Source of the DNA: Anaerolineales bacterium UBA3940
GTDB taxonomy: Bacteria; Chloroflexota; Anaerolineae; Aggregatilineales; UBA3940
Length of the DNA: 6,848 bases
Reading direction: 5' to 3'
Assembly (NCBI GenBank): GCA_002385675.1
Contig: DGDY01000084.1
Coordinates: 1-6,848, forward strand
A program made the position numbers and the translations under genes. The notes beneath the pieces are model-generated. The model saw only the letters and a program-made list of their open reading frames with translations. It was not told the origin of the DNA and ran no database searches. This document shows positions 1 to 5,218 of the stretch, in pieces; position 1 is the first letter of the stretch, and each line of letters starts with the position of its first letter.

Positions 1-408
1 GACCACCCACACCTCGTCGCAGTCGTCCGCCAGCCCGGCCTCAAACAGCTTGATCGCCTCGACGACGACCACTTTCTGCCGGGCGCGGCGGACGAGCAGG
101 TCGACAACCTCCACGACGACCGGGTGGACAATCTGCTCAAGTGCAGCGAGGGCTTCGGGGTCGGAGAAAACGATCCGGCCCAGCCGCCCGCGGTCGATCT
201 GCTTGTCCGGCCCAACGACCCACTGGCCGAACATCCGCGTGACAGGCTCGTAGGCCGGAGCCCCCGGCGACATGGCGCGATGTGCAAGCTGGTCGGCATC
301 CAGCCCAAGCGCGCCGAGATGCTCCAACATTCGCCGGACGATACTCTTGCCGGTCGCGATGTTGCCCGTCAGGCCGATGACGATTTTTCCTGGCCAACGC
401 TTGCTCAC
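1..408 (-). CDS. coaE: Dephospho-CoA kinase, partial (C-terminus beyond window)
   Basis: Catalyses the last step of coenzyme A synthesis, ATP-dependent phosphorylation of the 3'-hydroxyl of dephospho-CoA, in the cytosol. The 136 visible residues begin MSKRWPGKIVIGLTGNIATG and contain the P-loop GNIATGKS (residues 15-22), the LDADQLAH segment (36-43) with the Asp expected near the substrate site, the DRGRLGRIVFSD stretch (72-83), LEQIVHP (90-96), and VVVVEAIKLFEAGLADDCDE (113-132). These are the ordered landmarks of the CoaE family. Family members are about 200 residues, so roughly 60-70 are missing past position 1. The start is a GTG at 408. An in-frame TAG lies seven codons upstream with no other start between, and a GGAG sits about 8 nt upstream, so the start is well fixed. 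A promoter lies at 461-489. It is read in the same direction as the LysR gene upstream, but the 134-nt gap and own promoter suggest separate transcription. Confidence 0.93.
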   Translation of the reverse strand, partial: MSKRWPGKIVIGLTGNIATGKSIVRRMLEHLGALGLDADQLAHRAMSPGAPAYEPVTRMFGQWVVGPDKQIDRGRLGRIVFSDPEALAALEQIVHPVVVEVVDLLVRRARQKVVVVEAIKLFEAGLADDCDEVWVV

Positions 409-454
409 GGGGCGGCTCCAGAAGCTCTAATGATCATGCGCGAGGGGTTCCTGT

Positions 455-471
455 GCGGCTATTCTAGCCGC
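455..471. repeat. Perfect 7-bp dyad covering the coaE -10 element
   Basis: GCGGCTA (455-461), centre TTC, TAGCCGC (465-471) form a perfect inverted repeat. The predicted -10 box of coaE (461-466) lies in its centre. Neither side carries a T-run, so it is a poor intrinsic terminator. Placement over the -10 would suit an operator for a dimeric repressor, but the repeat could also be the end hairpin of the lysR transcript. Role unknown. Confidence 0.5.
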
Positions 472-489
472 GCCCGGATGCGGCGTCAA
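461..489 (-). promoter_or_regulatory. Sigma70-type promoter of coaE
   Basis: On the minus strand there is a -35 hexamer TTGACG (plus 484-489), a 17-nt spacer, and a -10 hexamer TAGAAT (plus 461-466). Each matches consensus at 5 of 6 positions. Transcription would start near 454, giving a leader of about 46 nt before the GTG at 408. The position, just downstream of the LysR stop codon and upstream of coaE, fits. Function is inferred from sequence only. Confidence 0.6.
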
Positions 490-542
490 GCGGGGCCACG
501 CAGGGGAGGGTTGCAGTTTTGTGACAGAAAGGCGGCCACTCG

Positions 543-1478
543 CTACACCAGCCGCCCCTCTGCCAGCATGTCGATGATCATCCGGTTTTGCGGCTGCTCG
601 ACGAACTCCAGAAACTGGGTCTGCACCGGCGACGCGGGGCGCGAGGCGGCGCACATCAACTCCACTTCGTTGTAGAGGTCCAGCCCTTCGACCTCGACGA
701 TGGCCAGCCGACCGAGCATCAAGCGCGGGTTGGCTGCCAGCAGCGACACGAACGACACGCCGATGCCGTGCTCGACGGCCATCGCCAGCGCCTCGGGGTT
801 GCCGATCTCCATGATCACGTTAAGCTGGCTCGCGTCGACGCCCAGCGCCGCCAGCGCCTCACGCGTCCGCATCCGGCAGGGGGCGGTCGGCTCGCGGCAG
901 ATGAAGCGCTCGGTGAACAACTCCTCAGGCTGGATGCGACCCTTGCGCGCCCACCGGTGCGAGATCGGCGCGATCAGCACGAGGCGGTCGGTGAAGAAGG
1001 GAATATAAGTGGCGTTGATACCCGGCACACGCTGGCTCACTACGCCGAGATCGTAGCTGCCGGAGCACACCCCCTCGGTCACCTGCTCGCGTGGCACCAC
1101 CGGGATCGTCACGCGGACGTCCGGGAAAAGCTGCTGAAAGCGGGCGACGACGTGCGGCAGGATGTACTTCCCCGAGGCAGTGCTGCACCCGATCGTCAGC
1201 CTGCCAGCCACCCGCCCGTTCGCGGCGCGGATCGTCTCCTCCGTGCTGATCGCAAGCTGCACGATCTGCTGGGCCATCGGGATGAGCGCGTGCCCGGCCT
1301 TCGTGAGCCGGATATTGCGCCCCTCGCGCTCGAACAACTCAACCTGCAGGTAGTTCTCCAGCGAGCGGATCTGCATACTGACGGCAGGCTGCGTCAGGTT
1401 GAGCGCACGACCGGCCTCCGTGAAGTTCTCGGTCCTCGCGGCTTCGAGAAAAACACGCAACGCGTGAATATCTAGCAT
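543..1478 (-). CDS. LysR-family transcriptional regulator
   Basis: A 311-residue protein, the usual length of a LysR-type regulator. The N-terminal winged helix-turn-helix is plain: residues 5-60 read from LRVFLEAARTENFTEAGRAL through LNLTQPAVSMQIRSLENYL to the LFEREGRNIRLTKAG wing, followed by a linker helix (about 62-88). The effector-binding domain starts at RLTIGCSTASGKYILPHVVA (93-112), has SYDLGVV (141-147), and the late GNPEALAMAVEHGIGVSFVS segment (226-245). This layout resembles the CysL/CbbR-like subgroup, but the ligand cannot be told from the sequence. The start is the ATG at 1478, which begins right at the conserved N-terminus. Shine-Dalgarno is weak (a GGGG about 9 nt upstream). 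It is divergent from the PPOX gene at 1694 with a dyad T-N11-A site between them, the classical arrangement for a LysR regulator controlling itself and its neighbour. A long plus-strand ORF opposite it is a GC-rich shadow. Confidence 0.95.
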   Translation of the reverse strand: MLDIHALRVFLEAARTENFTEAGRALNLTQPAVSMQIRSLENYLQVELFEREGRNIRLTKAGHALIPMAQQIVQLAISTEETIRAANGRVAGRLTIGCSTASGKYILPHVVARFQQLFPDVRVTIPVVPREQVTEGVCSGSYDLGVVSQRVPGINATYIPFFTDRLVLIAPISHRWARKGRIQPEELFTERFICREPTAPCRMRTREALAALGVDASQLNVIMEIGNPEALAMAVEHGIGVSFVSLLAANPRLMLGRLAIVEVEGLDLYNEVELMCAASRPASPVQTQFLEFVEQPQNRMIIDMLAEGRLV

Positions 1479-1586
1479 GAGTCAAGCCCCGGTAAAATCA
1501 GGTATGTGTCATCAAGATAGTAGATTATGACGGCGGATGGTTGGAGTGAGAGGTGTCACGTGTTCGGGGTGAGAACCGGCATATCT

Positions 1587-1601
1587 ATAAGCCGGGCTTA
1601 T
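1587..1601. promoter_or_regulatory. Perfect dyad T-N11-A site (candidate LysR-type operator)
   Basis: ATAAGCCGGGCTTAT is a perfect 7-bp inverted repeat around a single central G (1594), and contains T-N11-A, the LysR-family recognition pattern. It lies 108 nt from the LysR start and 92 nt from the PPOX start. If the TATATT at 1647-1652 is the PPOX -10, the dyad centre would fall near -65, the usual activator-independent anchoring position for LysR proteins. No good -35 accompanies that TATATT. Alternatively, TATAAG at 1586-1591 may itself be a -10, so that binding would occlude it. Binding by the adjacent LysR protein is inference. In the rest of the 1479-1693 spacer I see only a weak GTCAT-N14-ATGAC pair (1508-1531) and no convincing lysR promoter. 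Confidence 0.55.
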
Positions 1602-1693
1602 GTGAACTGCACGGGGTAAAGCCTAGAGACTCCGCGAGCCGGTCGCTATATTCTAGGGGGTGATTTCAATAAGCCAGCCAACCAGGAGGCACC

Positions 1694-2092
1694 ATGGAGC
1701 ACATCCCGGAGGAGTACCAAGACCTGCTGAAAGACGAGTCCAGGGTGTTCATGTACCTGGCGACGCTTATGACGAGCGGTGACCAGCCGCAGGTTACGCC
1801 GGTGTGGTTCAATTACGACGGCGAGTACATTCTGATCAACTCGGTACGCGGGCGAGTCAAAGACGCCAACATGCGCGCCAACCGGCAGGTCGCCTGCCTG
1901 CTGGTCGACCCCAACAACCCATACCGCTTCATGCAGATCATGGGCACGGTCGAGGAGATCACCGAGGAAGGCGCGGTCGAGCACATCAAAGACCTTGCGC
2001 TCAAGTACCGGGGCAAGCGCGAGTACGACACGACCGGGCAAACGCGCGTCATCTACAAGATCCGCCCCCGGCGCGTGTTCGCACAGGGCTAG
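1694..2092 (+). CDS. PPOX-class (pyridoxamine-phosphate-oxidase-like) split-barrel protein
   Basis: A 132-residue cytosolic protein of the FMN/F420-binding split-barrel superfamily, of the short Rv1155-like type. Visible family landmarks are YLATLMTSGDQPQVTPVWFN (21-40), the strand LINS followed by VRGRVKDANMRAN (47-63) which in the family contacts the cofactor phosphate, VACLLVDPNNPYRFMQIMGT (66-85), and a C-terminal TRVIYKIRPRRVFA strand. It probably reduces or oxidises a small substrate with F420 or FMN. The cofactor and substrate cannot be decided here, and no heme-binding signature is evident. The start is firm: AGGAGG lies 7 nt before the ATG. Across a 215-nt spacer it diverges from the LysR gene, which is the likely regulator. 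The SRAP gene follows after 65 nt on the same strand without a visible terminator, so the two may be co-transcribed. Confidence 0.88.
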   Translation: MEHIPEEYQDLLKDESRVFMYLATLMTSGDQPQVTPVWFNYDGEYILINSVRGRVKDANMRANRQVACLLVDPNNPYRFMQIMGTVEEITEEGAVEHIKDLALKYRGKREYDTTGQTRVIYKIRPRRVFAQG

Positions 2093-2157
2093 ACCTTTCG
2101 CCGCAGGCACAGCACGCAACGGATGCAAACCCCGGAGGGGGATGAGGAGGACTGATT

Positions 2158-2859
2158 ATGTGCGGGCGATTTACACTGTGGGCCGATCTCCAGCAGCTTG
2201 CTCAGGCGTTCCCCTGGGTGCAGATGCCTGACGACCCGGCGGCGATCACGCCCCGCTACAACATCGCGCCGACGCAGCCGGTCGCCGTCGTGGCGAACAC
2301 CGGTGAGAACCACCTCGACTACTTCGTGTGGGGGCTGATCCCATCGTGGGCCAAAGACCCGTCCATCGGCAACCGAATGATCAACGCACGGGGGGAGACG
2401 CTCGCCGAGAAGCCCGCGTTCCGCGCGGCGTACCGCCGCCGCCGCTGCCTGATCCTCGCTGACGGCTTCTACGAGTGGCAGCAGGGGCCGGGCCGCACCA
2501 AGATCCCGCACTACATCCACCTGAAGTCGGGCGAGCCGTTTGCGTTCGCGGGGCTGTGGGAGACGTGGAACTCGCCGCTTGGCGATACGATCCTCTCCTG
2601 CACGATCATCACCACGGACGCAAACGAGCGGCTGGCGTCGCTCCATCACCGCATGCCGGTCATCCTCCCCGAGTCGGCTTACGAGCGCTGGCTCGACCCG
2701 TCCGAGCGCAAGCCGGAGGAGCTCGATGACCTGATCGCGCCGTACCCCGCCGAGGAGATGGACGCCTACCCCGTCTCGACAGTGGTTAACAGCCCCGCCA
2801 ATGACGTGCCGGAGTGCGTCGCGCCGCTCACCGAGCACGGGCAGGAGGCGCTGTTCTAG
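2158..2859 (+). CDS. SRAP/YedK (HMCES-type) abasic-site processing protein
   Basis: A 233-residue SRAP-domain protein, matching the length of the bacterial YedK type. In this family the catalytic Cys2, exposed after removal of Met1, forms a thiazolidine crosslink with abasic sites in single-stranded DNA and shields them at replication forks. All key residues are present: MCGRF at the N-terminus (Cys2), RYNIAPTQ (33-40), NRMINARGE with Asn76 and Arg78 (72-80), DGFYEW with Glu106 (102-107), and HHRMP with His163 (163-167). The C-terminal VNSPANDVPECV is also typical. The start is forced by the Cys2 requirement, and AGGAGG lies 7 nt before the ATG. It sits 65 nt after the PPOX gene and could share its transcript. 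No SOS box was seen upstream. The protein is likely active. Confidence 0.96.
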   Translation: MCGRFTLWADLQQLAQAFPWVQMPDDPAAITPRYNIAPTQPVAVVANTGENHLDYFVWGLIPSWAKDPSIGNRMINARGETLAEKPAFRAAYRRRRCLILADGFYEWQQGPGRTKIPHYIHLKSGEPFAFAGLWETWNSPLGDTILSCTIITTDANERLASLHHRMPVILPESAYERWLDPSERKPEELDDLIAPYPAEEMDAYPVSTVVNSPANDVPECVAPLTEHGQEALF

Positions 2860-2889
2860 CGAGCCATTCTAAAGACGCGAGTTTTCTGT

Positions 2890-2979
2890 CACAGCCGCTA
2901 CGCCCTCTCCCGGCCATGACTGTCGGTTACGTGGAGAAGGGAGCCGCGAAGTTTATTCGCGGCGTCCGTAGCGGCTGTG
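2890..2979. repeat. 13-bp inverted repeat enclosing a hairpin (possible degenerate mobile repeat)
   Basis: CACAGCCGCTACG (2890-2902) is exactly repeated in inverted form as CGTAGCGGCTGTG (2967-2979), 64 nt apart. Inside lies a second perfect stem, GCCGCGAA (2943-2950), loop GTTTA, TTCGCGGC (2956-2963). The nested arrangement resembles small palindromic dispersed elements (REP/MITE-like), but no copy elsewhere in the window confirms this. It has no coding capacity and no clear flanking target duplication. Confidence 0.55.
2943..2963 (+). terminator. Hairpin 84 nt after the SRAP gene; possible terminator
   Basis: A perfect 8-bp GC-rich stem with a 5-nt loop (GCCGCGAA-GTTTA-TTCGCGGC). No T-run follows on either strand, so it is not a standard intrinsic terminator. 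It could still help end the PPOX-SRAP transcript or be part of a repeat element. Confidence 0.3.
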
Positions 2980-3068
2980 CTGCGTCATAACCCCAACTCA
3001 GCACCCCCTTTGCTTTTGTCGAGATGCAGGAGTCGGTCCAACCTCTTCGCCCTAGGGGCGCAGGCGGC

Positions 3069-3098
3069 TTGATCTGATCAATCTGACGATTTGACGAA
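3069..3098. promoter_or_regulatory. T-N11-A dyad fused to 9-nt direct repeats
   Basis: TTGATC-T-GATCAA (3069-3081) is a perfect 6-bp dyad with a one-base centre and also fits T-N11-A. It runs into a row of three related 9-mers: ATCTGATCA (3072-3080), ATCTGACGA (3081-3089) and TTTGACGAA (3090-3098). Such a mix suggests a protein-binding region for the transporter gene 170 nt downstream. No regulator can be named. Confidence 0.4.
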
Positions 3099-3165
3099 TG
3101 GCGGATGCCTTTGTGCTGAATGTCACTATCCTTCCGCCCCACCTCGGTTATACAGAGAGTAAACG

Positions 3166-3177
3166 TCACAAATGTGA
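3166..3177. promoter_or_regulatory. TCACA-N2-TGTGA palindrome upstream of the transporter
   Basis: TCACA (3166-3170), AA, TGTGA (3173-3177). The half-sites are those of CRP/FNR-family regulators but in everted order (CRP uses TGTGA-N6-TCACA), so a CRP site is not claimed. It lies 92 nt before the transporter start codon. A TTATAC (3148-3153) that could act as a -10 lies just upstream, which would put the palindrome in the early leader. Confidence 0.3.
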
Positions 3178-3268
3178 ATGGACCGCCCGGCCCACCCCTT
3201 CGCCTACCCCATCAACTTCTCCGCCTCGCCCGCCGTGGGGGTCAGAGCGAAAGGAGCACGCTGCATAC

Positions 3269-5062
3269 ATGGCCGTCGAACCTCGTGCGACAAGCACCGG
3301 CGACGCGGAGCAGGCGGAGAAGTCGCGCTCTCTGCTCTCGGCTGTCGGCACAAAAGTTTTCCACCTGCTGATTGTGCTGGTCGTGGCCGCCATCGGCTAC
3401 TGGGTCGCCCCGGCGGACCTCGCGCCGGGCGAATATACGGCCACCGTCGGAGTCACCGTAGAGGGCCGCACCCTGCTGGCGGAGCTACCGTTCACGCTGG
3501 GGCAAGAGGCAGGCGAGCCGGTCACCATCACCGAGCAGACGGGGCGCTATCGGCTGGTCCTCGAAGGGATGAGCGCCTACCCCTACAAGCTCAACCAGCA
3601 AATCCGCTATCAGGTGCGCCTGCTCGACACGCAGGGGAACGAGATCGCGCTTGCGCGGGAGGATGTGTCCTCACGGCTGACCGGCCCGAACGGCTACGCC
3701 CAGAGTCTGCCGCCGACCCAGCGCGTGGGCAATGCACTGGCCTTCACCGTGCGCGTGCCGTTCAAGGCGAAGGTCACGCTCGGCCTGCTGCTCGCAGTGG
3801 CGGCGCTGTGGCTGCTGGAGACGGTGCCGCTCGCCGCCGCGGCGCTGCTCATCCCGGTCGTCATCGTGGTGACGCGCGTCACCGACGCCCAGACCGTGCT
3901 ACAGCCGTTCTTCCACCCGATCATTGTGCTCTTCCTCGCGGGCTTCCTGATGGCGGAGGGCATGCGCCGCACCGGGTTCGACCGGCTGGTCGCGCTCGCC
4001 GTCGTGCAACGTTCCAGCACCCGCCCGGCGATCCTCATGCTGACGATGATGGGCATCACCGCCTTCCTCTCGATGTGGATGTCCAACACGGCTGCAGTCG
4101 CCATCATCCTCCCGATCGCGCTGGCCATCCTTGAGAAGATCCCGAACAGCGGGAAGGGACATCGAGCCTTTTCGCGGGCGATGGTCCTCGGCGTGGCCTA
4201 CTGCGGCACCATCGGCGGCATCGGCTCCGCCATCGGCACACCGGCTAACATGCTGGCAATGACGTTCCTATCCGAGTTCACCGGTACTGAACTGGTGTTC
4301 GTGGACTGGTTCAAGTACGGACTACCGGTGGTGCTCGTGATGGTCCCACTGATCTGGCTGTACCTCCTGCTGACCTTCGGCGTGCGCAAGCTCGACGTGG
4401 ACCTGGGGGAGGCAATACGCAGCGAGGCGGGCACGCGCCTGACGCTGACCCGCGCGCAGAAGATCATCGGCGTCATCTTCGTCATCGTGGTTCTGCTGTG
4501 GCTGACGGAGACGCTGCACGGCATCGATGCGGAGATCGTAGCGCTGGCGGGTGCGCTGGCGCTGTTCTTCTTCGGGACGATCAAGGCGGAGGACCTCAAC
4601 CGCATCAACTGGAACGCCCTCATCACGTTCGGCGGCGGCATGGCCATCGGCACCATCCTGATGATGACGGGCGTATCGGACTGGCTGGCGCTCCAGCTTA
4701 TCGGGCTGGGCGGGCTCCCGGCGATGCTGGTGGTGCTGCTCGTCGCCGCGCTGACCGTCGCCATCGGCGCGCTGATCTCCAACACCGCCTGCGCGGCGAT
4801 GCTCATCCCGCTCGCCATCCCGCTCGCGCAGATCCTGCAGATCGACCCGCGCCTGCTCGTCGCGGTGGTTGCCATCGCCTCAAGCATCGACTTCGCGCTG
4901 GTCATCGGCACGCCGCCGACGATGCTGGCCTACTCGACGGGCTTCTTCCAGACAAGCGAGATCTTCAAGCGTGGCATCGTGCTGGACGTAATCGGTGTGA
5001 TTGTTCTCAGCCTGGGGACAATCTGGGTGTGGCAGCTTCTCGGCGCGGTGACAATTTATTAG
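3269..5062 (+). CDS. DASS/SLC13-family anion transporter with N-terminal exported domain
   Basis: A 597-residue membrane transporter of the divalent anion:Na+ symporter family (dicarboxylate, citrate or sulfate type; substrate not resolvable). Two inverted halves each show the diagnostic SNT motif, MSNTAAVAIILPIA (271-284) and ISNTACAAMLIPLA (503-516), each followed by a Gly-Thr-Pro element, AIGTPANML (321-329) and VIGTPPTMLA (545-554). Further marks are WLLETVPLAAAALLIP (181-196), WLTETLHG (411-418) and INWNALITFGGGMAIG (446-461). After a short cytoplasmic tail, a first membrane segment (about 30-47) leads into about 115 soluble, beta-rich residues (50-165), then the canonical core. This domain is not part of the usual family core. 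The start chosen is the ATG at 3269, with AAGGAG 12-13 nt upstream and the charged tail then TM1. An upstream ATG at 3098 gives a low-complexity extension and is rejected. It is convergent with the acyltransferase gene. Confidence 0.9.
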   Translation: MAVEPRATSTGDAEQAEKSRSLLSAVGTKVFHLLIVLVVAAIGYWVAPADLAPGEYTATVGVTVEGRTLLAELPFTLGQEAGEPVTITEQTGRYRLVLEGMSAYPYKLNQQIRYQVRLLDTQGNEIALAREDVSSRLTGPNGYAQSLPPTQRVGNALAFTVRVPFKAKVTLGLLLAVAALWLLETVPLAAAALLIPVVIVVTRVTDAQTVLQPFFHPIIVLFLAGFLMAEGMRRTGFDRLVALAVVQRSSTRPAILMLTMMGITAFLSMWMSNTAAVAIILPIALAILEKIPNSGKGHRAFSRAMVLGVAYCGTIGGIGSAIGTPANMLAMTFLSEFTGTELVFVDWFKYGLPVVLVMVPLIWLYLLLTFGVRKLDVDLGEAIRSEAGTRLTLTRAQKIIGVIFVIVVLLWLTETLHGIDAEIVALAGALALFFFGTIKAEDLNRINWNALITFGGGMAIGTILMMTGVSDWLALQLIGLGGLPAMLVVLLVAALTVAIGALISNTACAAMLIPLAIPLAQILQIDPRLLVAVVAIASSIDFALVIGTPPTMLAYSTGFFQTSEIFKRGIVLDVIGVIVLSLGTIWVWQLLGAVTIY

Positions 5063-5067
5063 CGGGT

Positions 5068-5111
5068 AGCTTATGGCTCGCGCCCTTGTGGGCGCTCTAT
5101 AGCCTATAGCT
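5068..5111. terminator. Stem-loop just after the transporter (candidate terminator)
   Basis: Six nt past the stop codon, AGCTTATGGCT (5068-5078) pairs imperfectly (9 of 11) with AGCCTATAGCT (5101-5111). Inside lies a perfect GCGCCC-TTGT-GGGCGC hairpin (5080-5095). No strong T-run follows, so a factor-independent terminator is possible but not certain. The heptamers TATAGCC (5098-5104) and TATAGCT (5105-5111) lie in its right arm. Confidence 0.4.
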
Positions 5112-5127
5112 CACTCACTGCGATCTC

Positions 5128-5185
5128 TATAGCAAATGGCGTATGGAAAGTGGCTCACACCACCAACCATACGCCATTAGCTATA
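5128..5185. repeat. 19-bp inverted repeat (18/19 paired) between convergent genes
   Basis: Left arm TATAGCAAATGGCGTATGG (5128-5146) and right arm CCATACGCCATTAGCTATA (5167-5185) pair at 18 of 19 positions around a 20-nt loop. The loop holds a further GTGG (5150-5153) / CCAC (5160-5163) stem. The resulting long hairpin would form in transcripts of either strand. It lies between two converging genes, so it may act as a bidirectional transcript end, or be a small repeat element. Confidence 0.7.
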
Positions 5186-5213
5186 AGCTATAAGCTATAA
5201 GTCACAAGCCATA
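5179..5213. repeat. Tandem heptamer repeat AGCTATA
   Basis: Three exact AGCTATA units (5179-5199) are followed by two degenerate ones, AGTCACA (5200-5206) and AGCCATA (5207-5213), a strict 7-nt period over 35 nt. Complementary units (TATAGCC, TATAGCT, TATAGCA) occur on the other side of the hairpin at 5098-5111 and 5128-5134. The outermost AGCCATA complements TATGGCT at 5072-5078. It resembles the short tandemly repeated heptamers described in some bacteria such as cyanobacteria. Confidence 0.75.
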
Positions 5214-5218
5214 TGACG

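Larger units (their letters stand above)
2860..3268. other. 409-nt spacer rich in palindromes, before the transporter
   Basis: No convincing gene is seen here. An in-frame ATG at 3098 would extend the transporter by 57 residues, but the extension is Pro/Arg/Ser-rich, has no Shine-Dalgarno, and looks untranslated. The stretch contains a long inverted repeat (2890-2979) with a nested hairpin (2943-2963), a small CGCCC-TAG-GGGCG stem (3048-3060), a dyad merged with 9-nt repeats (3069-3098), and a TCACA-N2-TGTGA palindrome (3166-3177). TTGACG at 3091-3096 resembles a -35 box and TTATAC at 3148-3153 a -10 box, but they are not correctly spaced with each other. Confidence 0.6.

Noticed and set aside
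588..1475. A 295-codon plus-strand open frame opposite the LysR gene
   Set aside because: It is Arg/His/Ala-rich, matches no family, and mirrors a strongly recognised gene, so it is a GC-codon shadow.
2089..2838. A 249-codon minus-strand open frame opposite the SRAP gene
   Set aside because: Low-complexity Arg/Val/Leu composition, with no ribosome site or family features. The plus-strand gene has all catalytic residues.
511..2892. Shared 11-mer TTTCTGTCACA (minus strand near 523-533, plus strand 2883-2892 region)
   Set aside because: Several matches of 11 bases are expected by chance in a window of this size, so it is not taken as a repeat.
3098..3268. N-terminal extension of the transporter from the ATG at 3098
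   Set aside because: No Shine-Dalgarno, a Pro/Ser/Arg low-complexity translation, and overlap with palindromic DNA. The ATG at 3269 has an upstream AAGGAG.
4198..4911. A 237-codon minus-strand open frame inside the transporter gene
   Set aside because: Ser/Thr/Met-rich antisense of membrane helices, a typical shadow of a hydrophobic gene.
5179..5213. Heptamer array as a CRISPR array
   Set aside because: The units are 7 nt and directly adjacent with no spacers, and there are no cas genes.
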